Part shown: positions 8,647 to 18,877 of the stretch, piece by piece
How positions within the stretch are numbered: position 1 is the first letter of the stretch
Layout of the letters: every line of letters starts with the position of its first letter
DNA from: Pontibacter sp. E15-1
GTDB lineage: Bacteria; Bacteroidota; Bacteroidia; Cytophagales; Hymenobacteraceae
Direction of reading: 5' to 3'
Assembly (NCBI RefSeq): GCF_022601975.1
Contig: NZ_JAKVIR010000015.1
Coordinates: 95,613 to 159,612 of the forward strand
Length of the DNA: 64,000 nt
Program-made: the position numbers and the translations under genes
Notes under the pieces: generated by a model
Databases searched by the model: none
Told to the model about the DNA's origin: nothing
Seen by the model: only the letters and a program-made list of their open reading frames with translations

Positions 8647-8933
8647 GTATCTTGCGTTTTAAAACCGTGATAGTTTAGAAAGACACACATTTATACGGCA
8701 GTCAATCTGTAAGAAGGCACGTTGCCAGCCGGTAATCTCCCGGAAACTTAGACAGCGGCGGCAAACGCCGCGTGAAAACACCCCGCACGCTTCAGGAAAT
8801 TTGTGTGGGACATCCCTCATTTCCCGACCACCTTCCGCAGCCGGCATGGGGTATAATCAGTCCGCACTGGTATACCACAAGCACTAAACACACGTTATAC
8901 AAAACAGTACAACCACTTATATATAAGCTGATT

Positions 8934-9596
8934 ATGAAAGTAAACCTGAAATTCGCCAGCCGTGCTTTGGTGTTTCTGCTCGCAGTCTCGCTGGCTGGGG
9001 CGGGGTTGTATGGCTGCGTGCCGACTACCAGGATAACGGCTACCTGGAAAAACCCGGAGGCGGGAACGCAGAACTTTGACAAGATTGTGGTGGCCGCCCT
9101 GACAGACAACGTCCGCGCCCGGCAAACCGTGGAGACCGACATGCAAATGCAGTTGCAGCAGCGCGGCATCACCGCCTCCAGAAGCATCGACCTGTTCCCG
9201 CCGACGGTGCGCGAGGGAGGGCCGGATATGAACCAACTGCTCCAGAAAATAAAGAACCAAAACTACGACGCCATCCTGACGGTGGCCCTGATTGACGAGG
9301 ACACGGAAACGCGCTACGTGCCGGGCACATACGGCTATACCCCGGTAACGCGGTTTGGCTGGTATGGCAGGTTCCGGGGCTACTATACCTACTGGTACCC
9401 CACCCTCTACGACCCCGGCTACTACACCGAGGAGAAGATTTACTTTTTGGAGACGAACCTGTACGATGCCAGCTCGGAGGACTTGCTCTGGTCGGCCCAG
9501 TCCAGGTCTTACAGCCCGGCCAGCCTCCGGAAAGCCTCCGAAACGCTTGCACAGCTGACGGCAAGCAGAATGGCCCAGGAACACCTGATCAGGTAA
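8934..9596 (+). CDS. DUF4136-like lipoprotein
   Basis: A 220-aa lipoprotein. The ATG at 8934 gives MKVNLKFASRALVFLLAVSL and a lipobox AGLYGC with Cys28; an in-frame start at 8772 would bury the signal. The mature part opens with TTRITATWKNPEAGTQNFDKIVVAAL, typical of the DUF4136-type fold in which a short strand precedes a Rossmann-like alpha/beta layer. A Tyr-rich insert (residues about 140-165, many Y, G and W) is unusual and may be surface exposed. Function is unknown. It is convergent with the M28 gene, sharing a bidirectional terminator. Confidence 0.75.
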   Translation: MKVNLKFASRALVFLLAVSLAGAGLYGCVPTTRITATWKNPEAGTQNFDKIVVAALTDNVRARQTVETDMQMQLQQRGITASRSIDLFPPTVREGGPDMNQLLQKIKNQNYDAILTVALIDEDTETRYVPGTYGYTPVTRFGWYGRFRGYYTYWYPTLYDPGYYTEEKIYFLETNLYDASSEDLLWSAQSRSYSPASLRKASETLAQLTASRMAQEHLIR

Positions 9597-9615
9597 ACCT
9601 GCGCGCGCCCAACAT

Positions 9616-9658
9616 AAAAAAAGGGGGGAGCCGCTAGCTGCGGCTCCCCCCCTTTTTT
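9616..9658. terminator. Bidirectional intrinsic terminator
   Basis: A seven-A run, then GGGGGGAGCCGC, a 5-base loop, and GCGGCTCCCCCCC followed by six T. It serves both the lipoprotein gene (plus) and the convergent M28 gene (minus). Confidence 0.9.
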
Positions 9659-9677
9659 CCTCCGTGGCAGCAGTACG

Positions 9678-10685
9678 CTACTCGTTGTAGAGCACGTGCA
9701 GCAGCGTCTGGCCAACCGCTTTCAGGGTGTTTTTGCTGATCACGTCCATGTTGTCGGTATGACGGTGATGGTATGGCCCGAAATAGTCGTCGGGATTGTT
9801 CATGTTGTACTCAATGATGTCGATCATGCGGATGTTTCCCACCCTGTTCACGTAGTAGTGGTCGTCGATGATGGCCGGGGCATTCACATACTTAAAGTAA
9901 TCGGAGTAGCCGATCTTGTTCCCGGCCTTCCATACCTTGTTCACGATCTCGCGGGCAAACTGCATCGAGTGGCCTTCGCGGGCAAAGCGGGCGTTCTCGG
10001 CACCAACCATGTCCAGCAGCACCCCATACTTGGCGCGGTAGTTCGGCACATGCTTGTTTTTGCTCCAGTACTGCGAGCCCAGGCACCAGGTATCGTCCTT
10101 GTATGACAAGCCGCTGTTGTCTGGCTGCCCGTAGTCCTCCCCATCAAAAAAGATCATGTCCACGCCCACGTCCGGCTTTAGCTGCGCCTCCTTTATGGTG
10201 CGGGCAATCTCCAACAGTACACCGACCCCGCTCGCGCCGTCGTTGGCGCCATCTATCGGCGTGTTCGGTTCCTTCTCGTCCTTGTCTGCCAGCGGGCGCG
10301 TGTCCCAGTGGGCGGCCAGCAGCACGCGGTTCGCCGCGCCGGGGTTAATCGAGGCGATAATGTTGCGCAGGTTCAGCGTGGTGCCATTGTAGGCTTCCAT
10401 CTGAAACCGTTGCTCCTTCACCTCCAGGCCATACCCCTTCAGCTTGGCCACAATCCACTCGCCAGTGGCCTCATGAGCGGCCGTGTTGGGCACGCGCGGC
10501 CCAAAGGCAACCTGCTTCGCGATCAGGGCATAGGCAGAGTCCGGGTTAAAGGCGGGTGCCTGCACCGTTTCTTTCATTTCCTCCACCGTTGTTTGTTGCG
10601 CGCCGCCTTTCTCGGCTGAGTCGCAGCCGTGCAGGGCGAGGGAGCAACAGAACAAGAGTGCCAGCATGTTCAGTTTATTCTTCAT
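9678..10685 (-). CDS. M28-fold zinc enzyme, probable glutaminyl-peptide cyclotransferase
   Basis: A 335-aa lipoprotein (lipobox LALHGC, Cys about residue 21). The catalytic core follows the type II glutaminyl cyclase pattern rather than a generic aminopeptidase: [26 protein letters not shown] (zinc Asp), FFDGEDYG (zinc acidic residue), [30 protein letters not shown] and a His near the end in [10 protein letters not shown]. Such enzymes convert N-terminal Gln of exported proteins to pyroglutamate, common for Sec-exported proteins in Bacteroidota. Its start overlaps the end of cysS by 11 bp, but a second Met at 10667 would remove the overlap. A plain M28 aminopeptidase remains possible. Confidence 0.82.
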   Translation of the reverse strand: MKNKLNMLALLFCCSLALHGCDSAEKGGAQQTTVEEMKETVQAPAFNPDSAYALIAKQVAFGPRVPNTAAHEATGEWIVAKLKGYGLEVKEQRFQMEAYNGTTLNLRNIIASINPGAANRVLLAAHWDTRPLADKDEKEPNTPIDGANDGASGVGVLLEIARTIKEAQLKPDVGVDMIFFDGEDYGQPDNSGLSYKDDTWCLGSQYWSKNKHVPNYRAKYGVLLDMVGAENARFAREGHSMQFAREIVNKVWKAGNKIGYSDYFKYVNAPAIIDDHYYVNRVGNIRMIDIIEYNMNNPDDYFGPYHHRHTDNMDVISKNTLKAVGQTLLHVLYNE

Positions 10686-12171
10686 AAGCCCAATCTATTC
10701 CTGTTTTCAGGTCTTTGATCACGATGCCTTGCTTTTTGAGCTCCGCCCGAATCGTGTCGACCTTGTCGTAATGCTTGTTCTCTTTGGCCTCTTTGTAAAA
10801 CTGCAGCACCAGGTCCAGCATCTCTTCCATATCTCCCAGCGGCTCTTCCTGCAGCCCCAGCACATCTGTTACCAGCTCCTGGTAGGTGTCCCGCACCGTA
10901 TCGAACGTGCCCCGCGAGAGCTGCCCCATGCTGATCTGGCCCAGGTTCAGGCTGTTGATCTTTTTGAGCAGGTTGAACAGCGAGGCGATGGTGCGCGCGG
11001 TGTTCAGGTCATCATTCATACCCCGGTAGCAGTCCTCGGTCAGCTTCAGCAGTTCCTGGTTCAGCTTTTCGTCGGGCGCCAGGGCCTCCGTCTCCTCCGG
11101 GTACTCCAGCTTCTTGAGTATGTTCAGGCCGTTCATCAGCTTGGTATAGCCTTTGCGGGCCGCCTGCAGGGCCTCGTTGCTGAAATCGAGGGTGCTGCGG
11201 TAGTGCGCCTGCAAAATAAAGAAGCGCACTGTCATGGGGGTATAGGCCTGCTCCAGTGTCTCGTGGGTGCCGCCGAACAGCTCGCTCAGGTTGATGAAGT
11301 TGCCCAGCGATTTGCCCATCTTCTGCCCGTTCACCGTGATCATGTTGTTGTGGATCCAGTAGCGCGCGGCATCGGTGTGGCTGTTGCTGGCCTGGCTCTG
11401 CGCAATCTCGCACTCGTGGTGCGGGAACATCAGGTCCAGCCCACCCCCGTGTATATCAAAGGTTGTGCCGAGGTACTTGCGGCTCATGGCCGAGCACTCC
11501 AGGTGCCACCCCGGGAAGCCGTCGCTCCAGGGCGAGGGCCAGCGCATGATGTGGGCGGGCGAGGCTTTCTTCCATAGGGCGAAGTCCACGGGAGAGCGCT
11601 TCTCCTCCTGCCCCTCGGTGGCGCGGGTGTTGCCGAGCAGGTCCTCGATGTTGCGCCCGGAGAGCTTGCCGTAGTTATGGTCCTTGTTGTAGGCCTTCAC
11701 GTCGAAGTATACCGATCCGTTTGCCTCGTAGGCCAGCCCGTTGTTCAATATCTCCTGTATCATCTCGATCTGCTCGATGATATGCCCGGAGGCGCGCGGC
11801 TCTATGTCCGGGGGCAGCACGTTCAGTTTCCGCAGCTCCTCGTGGTAGATGTTGGTATAGTGCTGCACCACCTCCATGGGCTCCAGGTGCTCCAACTTGG
11901 CGCGTTTCTCAATTTTGTCCTCGCCCTCGTCGGCATCGTTCTCCAGGTGCCCCACATCGGTCACGTTGCGCACGTAGCGCACCTTATAGCCCTGGGATTT
12001 CAGGAAGCGGTAGAGCACATCGTAGGTAACGGCACTGCGGGCGTGGCCCAGGTGCGGCTCGCCATACACGGTGGGCCCGCAGACATACATACCCACCATG
12101 GGGGGGTGCAGGGGTTCAAACACCTCTTTCTTTCGCGTGAGCGTGTTGTATAGGTTCAGTTTCTGTTGCAT
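10675..12171 (-). CDS. cysS: Cysteinyl-tRNA synthetase
   Basis: A 498-aa class I aminoacyl-tRNA synthetase. The zinc/ATP region [16 protein letters not shown] contains the HIGH-equivalent HLGH, and KMGKSLGN is the KMSKS loop. [18 protein letters not shown] supplies the other zinc ligands and the cysteine-selective pocket. I use the ATG at 12171 ([11 protein letters not shown]), which matches the family start; an upstream in-frame start at 12249 adds unrelated residues. Length and domain order (catalytic, connective peptide, DALR anticodon-binding helices) are normal. The downstream glutaminyl-cyclase-like gene overlaps its stop, indicating translational coupling. Confidence 0.96.
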   Translation of the reverse strand: MQQKLNLYNTLTRKKEVFEPLHPPMVGMYVCGPTVYGEPHLGHARSAVTYDVLYRFLKSQGYKVRYVRNVTDVGHLENDADEGEDKIEKRAKLEHLEPMEVVQHYTNIYHEELRKLNVLPPDIEPRASGHIIEQIEMIQEILNNGLAYEANGSVYFDVKAYNKDHNYGKLSGRNIEDLLGNTRATEGQEEKRSPVDFALWKKASPAHIMRWPSPWSDGFPGWHLECSAMSRKYLGTTFDIHGGGLDLMFPHHECEIAQSQASNSHTDAARYWIHNNMITVNGQKMGKSLGNFINLSELFGGTHETLEQAYTPMTVRFFILQAHYRSTLDFSNEALQAARKGYTKLMNGLNILKKLEYPEETEALAPDEKLNQELLKLTEDCYRGMNDDLNTARTIASLFNLLKKINSLNLGQISMGQLSRGTFDTVRDTYQELVTDVLGLQEEPLGDMEEMLDLVLQFYKEAKENKHYDKVDTIRAELKKQGIVIKDLKTGIDWAYEE

Positions 12172-12274
12172 GGTTCTAATCAGGTATACACACCCGCAGG
12201 TGTCGCATTGCTGTATCTTGTTGGTTTTGCGCGATGGGTAACACCCCAAAGCTATTCATATTGCCTTCCATCTC

Positions 12275-13405
12275 CTAACGGGCCTCCTCCGCGCGCGGCT
12301 CCACCACATACGTGGCCGAGATAGGGTAATGGTCCGAGAGGCCCATTTCGTTGTGCGTCTGAAAGGAAACCGCCCGCAGCCCGTCGGTATAAAACTGGTT
12401 GTCGATGCGCAGGAACGGAAGCGGCCCGTTGTAGGTGGCGCCTACCCCCGTGCCCGCCTTCACAAACGCGTTGTCGAGCTCTTTGGCCAGCTTGTTATAG
12501 GTATAGCTGAAGGGGATGTCGTTGAAGTCGCCGCACACGATCGTGCGGTAGGGCGACTCCCGCACATGGTCCAGCAGCATCTCCACCTGCTCTCCGCGGG
12601 CCACAAAACCGGCCCGAAGCCGCCTGGCCAGGTTCCGGCCCCTGCGCTTAAAGCTGTCTTCGTTGGAGAGCGAGGAATACGTGTCCTCAATGTCCTCCCG
12701 CTTGATGCTCATGGACTGCAGGTGCGAGGCGTACACGCGAATCGTGTCGCCGGCCACGTTCAAGTCCACCCATACCACCCGGTTCGGGCTCGGCTCGTTG
12801 CTGAAGTTGATCACGCCTTTGTGGATGATCGGGTGCTTTGAGAAGATGGCGATGCCCACGTCGCCCCGCTTGCGGCTGGTGCGCGACACGGAGAAAAAGC
12901 GGTGCTTGTCGTACCGCACCCCGATCCTGCTGATGGTGTTGTACACATCCGAGCTCCGCTTGCTGTAAAACTCCTGCAGGCAGTACACATCCGCCGGGTT
13001 GGTTGCTATCCAGTCTGCCATCTCCACCGAGCTGCCCTGGTCGCCTGCGTCATCGCTGTACACGTTAAACATGTGCGTGTTAAAGCTCAGCACCTGCAGT
13101 GTGTTCGCCCCCTCGGGCACCTCTTTCTCAAAATTAATGGCCAGCAGGCGGGCATAGTAGTTCCAGGCGAGCAGCAGCACGGCCAGCGGCAGCATAAACA
13201 GCCACGAGCGGCGCAGCGCCCAGTATAAAAGAAAGAAGAAGTTAAGGACCAGCGCACCGGGCAGCGAAAAGGCCACAAAGCCGGCAGGCCAGAACGATTG
13301 CGGCGGCACCTGCAGGCTGAGCACACCGGCCAGCACCCAGAGCACTACCCCGATGTTAAGGACAAGCCATATACGCCTGCGTATTTTTCTAAAGGTTCCC
13401 GACAC
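12275..13405 (-). CDS. Membrane-anchored endonuclease/exonuclease/phosphatase (EEP) protein
   Basis: A 376-aa protein with three N-terminal hydrophobic helices (residues about 10-30, 40-62 and 68-90) followed by an EEP domain. The metal-binding and catalytic residues are present in order: SFNTHMFN (Asn), LQEF (Glu), GDFNDIP (Asp/Asn) and SDHYPISA (Asp/His). The domain would face the periplasm if the topology is N-in with three helices. Family substrates range from DNA to phosphoinositides and sphingolipids; an extracytoplasmic nuclease or lipid phosphatase is plausible here. It sits 103 bp upstream of cysS on the same strand and is divergent from rimP. Confidence 0.82.
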   Translation of the reverse strand: MSGTFRKIRRRIWLVLNIGVVLWVLAGVLSLQVPPQSFWPAGFVAFSLPGALVLNFFFLLYWALRRSWLFMLPLAVLLLAWNYYARLLAINFEKEVPEGANTLQVLSFNTHMFNVYSDDAGDQGSSVEMADWIATNPADVYCLQEFYSKRSSDVYNTISRIGVRYDKHRFFSVSRTSRKRGDVGIAIFSKHPIIHKGVINFSNEPSPNRVVWVDLNVAGDTIRVYASHLQSMSIKREDIEDTYSSLSNEDSFKRRGRNLARRLRAGFVARGEQVEMLLDHVRESPYRTIVCGDFNDIPFSYTYNKLAKELDNAFVKAGTGVGATYNGPLPFLRIDNQFYTDGLRAVSFQTHNEMGLSDHYPISATYVVEPRAEEAR

Positions 13406-13637
13406 AAAAGCAAACTTACGAATTAAGAGAGTATCTACCTTACGCAGGCAGGCAGAATATATTGCGGCGCAACGCGGCGTGTCCGGCTGCTTTGCACTAT
13501 CCGAACTATTGCACCCTTGGTTTTGTTACAGCCCAGGGTTTGCCGACAGCCCCCCTGCCAAACCCCGTTTTACGCCTGTTTTTTTCCTGAAACAGATGAA
13601 AACACTAATTTAATAAGGGCTTTGGCAGCCCCCCATG

Positions 13638-13668
13638 TTGTTTGTCTTAGGATTTTGTAGTAAATTTG
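13638..13668 (+). promoter_or_regulatory. Promoter of rimP-nusA-infB
   Basis: TTG at 13638-13640, a 20-nt spacer and TAAATTTG at 13661-13668 match the Bacteroidota sigma-A consensus exactly. The predicted start near 13672 leaves a leader of about 65 nt. That leader contains a small hairpin, GGGGAC (13696-13701) with GTCCCC (13707-13712). Confidence 0.75.
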
Positions 13669-13736
13669 TGCCATTATTTCTAATAAAGGAGATGAGGGGA
13701 CATGGAGTCCCCTTCTTTATTTCTTAACCTTTGGCG

Positions 13737-14210
13737 ATGGCAATTACTGCAACAACTGTACGAGAGATGGCGGAGGCCTGCTTACCCGAGCCGGATCTGT
13801 TTATTGTGGATGTTTCCGTGTCGGCGTCTGCCGTGCGCCCCAAAATAGTGGTGCTGGCCGATGGCGAGCAGGGCATCACCATCTCGCAGTGCGCCACCAT
13901 CAGCCGCCGCATCAACAAGCGGATCGAGGAGACAGAGGGCGAGGAAGTGAGCTATGTGCTGGAGGTTAGCTCGCCGGGCGTGGATTTCCCGCTCACGCAG
14001 CCAAAGCAGTACCAGCGCAACGTTGGCCGCCACCTGAAAGTAAAACTGCAGGACGACACCGAGAAAACCGGCAAGTTGGAGGAGGTGACCGAAACAGGCA
14101 TACTCCTGCTGGAAGAGAAGAAACAGAAAGGCAAAAAGGCAACGTATGAGCCTGTGCAAATACCCTTCGGGGAGATTGTGAAAGCAAATGTTGTAATATC
14201 TTTTAAATGA
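13737..14210 (+). CDS. rimP: Ribosome maturation factor RimP
   Basis: A 157-aa protein needed for 30S subunit maturation. The N-terminal alpha/beta domain has PDLFIVDVSV and the conserved ISQCATISRRINK region, followed by LEVSSPGVDFPL, the family signature that leads to the small C-terminal SH3-like barrel. The ATG at 13737 is preferred; a TTG two codons upstream is in frame. It is the first gene of the rimP-nusA-infB operon, an arrangement conserved across bacteria, and lies 7 bp before nusA. Confidence 0.95.
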   Translation: MAITATTVREMAEACLPEPDLFIVDVSVSASAVRPKIVVLADGEQGITISQCATISRRINKRIEETEGEEVSYVLEVSSPGVDFPLTQPKQYQRNVGRHLKVKLQDDTEKTGKLEEVTETGILLLEEKKQKGKKATYEPVQIPFGEIVKANVVISFK

Positions 14211-14217
14211 TAAAATA

Positions 14218-15471
14218 ATGAACAGTTCAGTCCTGATCGAGTCGTTCGCTGAATTTGCGAAATTCAAGAACATTGACCGTCCGACCATGATGCGCATCCT
14301 GGAGGATGTGTTCCGCACCATGATCCGCAAGAAGTGGTCCACTGACGAGAACTTTGACATCATTCTGAACGTGGAGAAGGGTGACCTGGAGATATGGCGC
14401 AACCGCGAGATCGTGGACGACAACTCCGAGGACATCTGGGACCATGACAAGATCAGCCTTACGGACGCCCGTAAGATTGAGCCCGACTTTGAGGTAGGTG
14501 AGGAAGTTTCGGAAGAGGTGAAGCTGGAAGACTTCGGCCGCCGCGCCGTGCTCACGGCCCGCCAGACCCTGATCCAGCGCATCAAGGACATGGAGAAGGA
14601 ACTGGTGTTCCAGAAGTACAAAGACCAGGTGGGCGAAGTGATCTCGGGGGAGGTATACCAGGTATGGAACCGCGAGGTGCTGCTGCTTGATCAGGAAGAG
14701 AACGAGCTGCTGATACCGAAGGTGGAGCAGATCCCGAAAGACCGCTACCGCAAAGGCGACGTGGTGAGAGCCGTGGTGCAGCGCGTGGAGATCGTGAACG
14801 GAAACCCGAAGATCATCCTTTCCCGCACATCGCCTACGTTCCTGGAGCGCCTGTTCGAAAACGAAGTGCCTGAGATCTACGACGGCCTGATCGCCATCAA
14901 GAAAATCGTGCGCGAGCCCGGCGAGCGCGCCAAGGTAGCCGTAGAGTCATTCGATGACCGCATTGACCCCGTTGGGGCGTGTGTGGGTATGAAAGGCTCC
15001 CGTATCCACAGCATCGTGCGCGAGCTGGAGAACGAGAACATCGACGTTATCAACTATACCGAAAACCTGGAGCTGTATATACAGCGTGCCCTTAGCCCGG
15101 CTAAGATCAGCAGCATGAAAGTAGACGAGGAAAACGGCCGCGTGTCGGTGTTCCTCAAGCCAGACCAGGTGTCGCTTGCCATTGGCAAAGGCGGCCAGAA
15201 CATTAAGCTTGCCAGCCGCCTGGTGGGCCTTGAGATTGACGTGTTCCGCGAGTCTGAAAGCTACGAGGAAGACATCAGCCTGGAAGAGTTCACAGACGAG
15301 ATCGAGGACTGGGTAATCGCAGAGCTGCGCCGCATTGGCCTCGACACAGCCAAGAGCGTGCTGGCCGTGAGCAAGGAAGACCTGCTGCGCCGCACCGAGC
15401 TGGAAGAGGAAACCATTGACGATGTGCTCTCTATCCTGCGCGAGGAGTTAGAAGAAGAAGACAGCCAATAG
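14218..15471 (+). CDS. nusA: Transcription elongation/termination factor NusA
   Basis: A 417-aa NusA. Order of parts: N-terminal RNA polymerase-binding domain (1 to about 125), S1 RNA-binding barrel (about 130-200, GEVISGEVYQVWNREVLL), KH1 with GMKGSRI and KH2 with GKGGQNIKLASRL, then a helical C-terminal region with LRRIGLDTAKSVLAVS. It modulates pausing, termination and antitermination. The end is highly acidic (LREELEEEDSQ). Middle gene of the rimP operon. Confidence 0.96.
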   Translation: MNSSVLIESFAEFAKFKNIDRPTMMRILEDVFRTMIRKKWSTDENFDIILNVEKGDLEIWRNREIVDDNSEDIWDHDKISLTDARKIEPDFEVGEEVSEEVKLEDFGRRAVLTARQTLIQRIKDMEKELVFQKYKDQVGEVISGEVYQVWNREVLLLDQEENELLIPKVEQIPKDRYRKGDVVRAVVQRVEIVNGNPKIILSRTSPTFLERLFENEVPEIYDGLIAIKKIVREPGERAKVAVESFDDRIDPVGACVGMKGSRIHSIVRELENENIDVINYTENLELYIQRALSPAKISSMKVDEENGRVSVFLKPDQVSLAIGKGGQNIKLASRLVGLEIDVFRESESYEEDISLEEFTDEIEDWVIAELRRIGLDTAKSVLAVSKEDLLRRTELEEETIDDVLSILREELEEEDSQ

Positions 15472-15502
15472 TTGTGAGTTGAACCGCCATCGCTTAATTT
15501 TG
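15472..15502 (+). promoter_or_regulatory. Internal promoter in front of infB
   Basis: TTG at 15472-15474, exactly 20 nt, then TAATTTTG at 15495-15502: a full match to the Bacteroidota consensus in the 121-bp nusA-infB gap. It starts right after the nusA stop, so infB can be transcribed independently of rimP-nusA, with a leader of about 85 nt. Confidence 0.6.
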
Positions 15503-15592
15503 AAGAAATTATAGCGGGATGCAACTGTTACTCCCTGGCAAGGCAGCTATATATTTATTTAGTTAGAATTAAAGACAGCATATTAGAACAAA

Positions 15593-18500
15593 ATGGCAGA
15601 AGAAAAAACAAGGAGGCTCAAACAGGTTGCGACTACATTAAACATTGGTACCTCTACCATTGTAGAGTACCTCTCTGCTAAAGGTTTTGACGTGGACAAC
15701 AAGCCTACGACCAAAATCACGGCAGAGCAGTTCGGTATGCTGACGAAAGAGTATGCTTCTTCTATGCAGGACAAGCAGGAGGCAGAGGAAATCAACATTG
15801 GCAAGAAGCCGCAGAGCAACCAGGTAATTGAGTCAGACAAACAGATTCATCAGGAGCCGAAGAAGCCAAGCGAGCCTGAGCAGGATATTCTGATAAAGAA
15901 CCCCAGCCAACACGCGCCGCAGGCACCGGCTGCCCCACAGCCTGCCCCAGCGGCGGCTCAGGAGGAACCCGCTTCTATCTTACCCGGCATCAAAGTGCTG
16001 GGCAAGATAGAACTGGACGCCAAAGGACGCCCGGTTCCGAAGCAACCACAACCAGCCCCTGCACCAGAACCAAAGGCAGAGGCAGCTGCACCGGAGCCAG
16101 CGGCCAAACCAGCTGCAGAGCCTGCCGCTGAGGCACCTAAGGCTCCCGAGCAACCGGCTGCGCCAGCCCCTCCTGTACAGGACACTCCTGTGGCCGTTGC
16201 CCCAGAGGCACCACAGGCCCCGGCCCCTAAGCCGGAAGAACCAGTAAGCGCCAAAGCTCCGGAAGCTCCTGCCAAGCCTACGGAACCCCAGGCACCTGCT
16301 CCTTCCGCTGAGAAACCGGCTGTTGAAGCACCTAAAACATCTGCCCCAGAGACGGCGCCGCAGCAACCGGCCACTCCTGCAGCAGACACCAACCCAGAAA
16401 ATAAGGAAAGCATAGAAACGATTTCAGGAAGAGCAGACCAGCTAAAAGGTCTAACTGTGTTGGGCAAGATAGAATTGCCAGCAGAGTCGCGCAGAAAAGG
16501 TTCTAAACCGGTGGCGTCGTCAGACGACAAGAAAGGGAAGAAGAAAAAGCGCAAGCGCATTATTGTAGGAACAGAGGGGGCCCAGCAAGGACCCGGACAG
16601 GGCAACCAGCGCCCAACCGTGCCAGCGCAGCAGCGCGGCGGCGGACAGCGCCCTCCTAGGCCAGGCGGCGGCAGAGGTCCGCAGCGTGCAAATACCCCGG
16701 CTGGCCGGCCTGTAAAGGCAGAAGTTACGGACAAGGAAATCCAGGAGCAGATCAAGGCAACACTTGCCAAGCTCAGCGGTGGTAAAGGCAGCAGCGGTAA
16801 CCGCGCCAAATACCGGCGCGAGAAGCGCTCAGCGATTGCCGATGCCACGGAAGAGCGCCGCATGGCAGAGCAGGCAGAGTCTAAGACACTGCGTGTAACT
16901 GAGTTCGTGTCAGCCAACGACCTTGCCTCCCTGATGGATATCAGTGTGAACGACGTCATCAAGGTATGTATGCAGTTGGGCATGTTCGTGTCTATCAACC
17001 AGCGCCTCGACGCCGAAGCCATTACCATCATCGCGGATGAGTTCGGCTATGACGTTGACTTCATCACCTCAGAAGACGAGCAGGCACTGGAGGATATCGT
17101 AGAGGACAACGAGGAAGACCTGGAAGAGCGTGCCCCTATCGTCACAATCATGGGTCACGTTGACCACGGTAAAACTTCCCTGCTCGATTATATCCGAAAC
17201 GCAAACGTGACAGCCGGTGAGGCCGGTGGTATCACGCAGCACATCGGAGCCTACAAGGTGAAGACGGAGAGCGGCCGCACCATCACCTTCCTCGATACAC
17301 CGGGTCACGAGGCCTTTACGGCGATGCGTGCCCGTGGTGCCAAGGTAACGGATGTCGTGATCATCGTGATTGCCGCAGACGACTCGGTGATGCCGCAGAC
17401 AAAAGAGGCGATCAACCACGCGCAGGCGGCCGGTTCACCGATTATCATCGCACTTAACAAAATAGACAAGCCAGGCGCCAACCCGGATAAAGTTCGCGAA
17501 GAACTCGCCCAGATGAACCTCCTGGTGGAAGAATGGGGCGGTAAGTACCAGTCTCAGGAGGTATCGGCCAAAACAGGCGCTGGTATCCCGGATTTGCTGG
17601 AGAAAGTGTTGCTGGAGGCGGAATTGCTTGAGCTGAAAGCCAACCCAGAGCGTGCCGCCATCGGTACCGTGATTGAGGCATCCCTGGACAAAGGACGTGG
17701 TTATGTGGCCACAGTACTGGTTCAGACGGGTAACCTGAAGATTGGGGATGTGGTACTGGCAGGATCTCACTTCGGTAGAGTAAAGGCCATGACCAACCAC
17801 CTCGGCAAGAAAATGAAAGAGGCTGGCCCGTCAACGCCGGTGCAGTTGCTTGGTCTGGACGGTGCGCCGCAGGCCGGTGACAAGTTCCTGGTGATGGAGT
17901 CGGAGCGTGAGGCGCGTGAAATTGCCTCTAACCGCTCTCAGGTACAGCGCGAGCAGAACCTGCGTACCCGCAAGCACATCACCCTGGATGAGATCGGACG
18001 CCGTCTGGCGATCGGTACGTTTAAGGAACTGAACGTGATTGTGAAAGGTGACGTGGACGGCTCGGTGGAAGCACTCTCTGACTCCCTGTTGAAACTGTCT
18101 ACGCCTGAGGTTCAGGTGAGCATCATCAACAAGGGCGTGGGTGCCATCTCGGAATCAGACGTGTTGCTGGCTTCTGCCTCCGACGCGATCATCATCGGTT
18201 TCCAGGTGCGTCCGTCGCAGAATGCGCGCAAGTTGGCAGAGCAGGAGCAGATCGACGTTCGCCTCTACTCTATTATCTACGACGCGATCAACGAGGTGAA
18301 AGACGCCATGGAAGGTATGCTGGCACCGACGCTGAAAGAGGAGATCACGGGTAACGCAGAAGTGCGCGACGTGTTCAAGATCACGAAGGTGGGTACCATT
18401 GCCGGTTGTATGGTGACTGACGGAACCATACAGCGTAACGCAAAGGTGAGACTGGTACGTGATGGCATCGTGGTGCTGGACGGCGAGATACTTGCTCTGA

Positions 18501-18634
18501 AGCGTTTCAAGGACGATGTGTCTGAAGTGAGACAAGGTTTTGAGTGTGGTATCAGCCTGAAGAACTACAACGATATTCAGGAAGGCGACATTATCGAGGC
18601 TTACGTAGAGAAAGAAGTGAAGCGCACGCTATAG
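15593..18634 (+). CDS. infB: Translation initiation factor IF-2
   Basis: A 1013-aa IF-2, the GTPase that brings initiator fMet-tRNA to the 30S subunit. The G domain starts around residue 515, with [13 protein letters not shown] (G1), GGITQHIG (G2), DTPGHEAF (G3) and NKIDKPGAN (G4), followed by the C-terminal barrels that bind fMet-tRNA. The N-terminal part is long: a small helical domain, then a low-complexity Ala/Pro/Glu linker (residues about 90-290), a Lys-rich patch and Arg/Gly/Pro stretch. The octamer VLGKIEL recurs on both sides of the linker, near residues 137 and 293. Ends 27 bp before a strong terminator. Confidence 0.96.
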   Translation: MAEEKTRRLKQVATTLNIGTSTIVEYLSAKGFDVDNKPTTKITAEQFGMLTKEYASSMQDKQEAEEINIGKKPQSNQVIESDKQIHQEPKKPSEPEQDILIKNPSQHAPQAPAAPQPAPAAAQEEPASILPGIKVLGKIELDAKGRPVPKQPQPAPAPEPKAEAAAPEPAAKPAAEPAAEAPKAPEQPAAPAPPVQDTPVAVAPEAPQAPAPKPEEPVSAKAPEAPAKPTEPQAPAPSAEKPAVEAPKTSAPETAPQQPATPAADTNPENKESIETISGRADQLKGLTVLGKIELPAESRRKGSKPVASSDDKKGKKKKRKRIIVGTEGAQQGPGQGNQRPTVPAQQRGGGQRPPRPGGGRGPQRANTPAGRPVKAEVTDKEIQEQIKATLAKLSGGKGSSGNRAKYRREKRSAIADATEERRMAEQAESKTLRVTEFVSANDLASLMDISVNDVIKVCMQLGMFVSINQRLDAEAITIIADEFGYDVDFITSEDEQALEDIVEDNEEDLEERAPIVTIMGHVDHGKTSLLDYIRNANVTAGEAGGITQHIGAYKVKTESGRTITFLDTPGHEAFTAMRARGAKVTDVVIIVIAADDSVMPQTKEAINHAQAAGSPIIIALNKIDKPGANPDKVREELAQMNLLVEEWGGKYQSQEVSAKTGAGIPDLLEKVLLEAELLELKANPERAAIGTVIEASLDKGRGYVATVLVQTGNLKIGDVVLAGSHFGRVKAMTNHLGKKMKEAGPSTPVQLLGLDGAPQAGDKFLVMESEREAREIASNRSQVQREQNLRTRKHITLDEIGRRLAIGTFKELNVIVKGDVDGSVEALSDSLLKLSTPEVQVSIINKGVGAISESDVLLASASDAIIIGFQVRPSQNARKLAEQEQIDVRLYSIIYDAINEVKDAMEGMLAPTLKEEITGNAEVRDVFKITKVGTIAGCMVTDGTIQRNAKVRLVRDGIVVLDGEILALKRFKDDVSEVRQGFECGISLKNYNDIQEGDIIEAYVEKEVKRTL

Positions 18635-18660
18635 TATAGCAGCGAATTACGAACAGTATA

Positions 18661-18695
18661 AACGCCCCGGCAGCCAAAGCTACCGGGGCGTTTTT
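18661..18695 (+). terminator. Terminator of the rimP-nusA-infB operon
   Basis: AACGCCCCGG and CCGGGGCGTT form a GC-rich stem with a short loop, then TTTTT. Confidence 0.9.
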
Positions 18696-18703
18696 GCGTG
18701 CAA

Positions 18704-18768
18704 CCCATACCCCGGAGCAGGCGCATACGTGTGTAGATGGCTTTGCTGGGTATGGGCTGCACACGTAT
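18704..18768. other. Interleaved inverted repeats (possible H-type pseudoknot)
   Basis: CCCATACCC (704-712) is complementary to GGGTATGGG (748-756), and ATACGTGTG (725-733) to CACACGTAT (760-768). The order first arm, second arm, first partner, second partner is that of a pseudoknot. It lies between two outward-facing terminators, in a 243-bp gap with no gene. Confidence 0.4.
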
Positions 18769-18825
18769 AAGACTGCACTGAGAAATCGGAATAACACCTG
18801 CAGCGGCTACCTCAGGTAAAACGCA

Positions 18826-18859
18826 AAACGGCCTGCCATGAAACCATGGCAGGCCGTTT
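18826..18859 (-). terminator. Terminator of the 18878-19219 gene
   Basis: AAACGGCCTGCCATG pairs perfectly with CATGGCAGGCCGTTT around a 4-base loop; on the minus strand it ends in TTTT. Confidence 0.85.
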
Positions 18860-18877
18860 ATATACTAGTGAAAGCGT

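Noticed and set aside
15958..17031. Antisense frame to infB linker
   Set aside because: It mirrors the Ala/Pro/Glu low-complexity tract, giving a Gly/Ser/Ala-rich product; a shadow.
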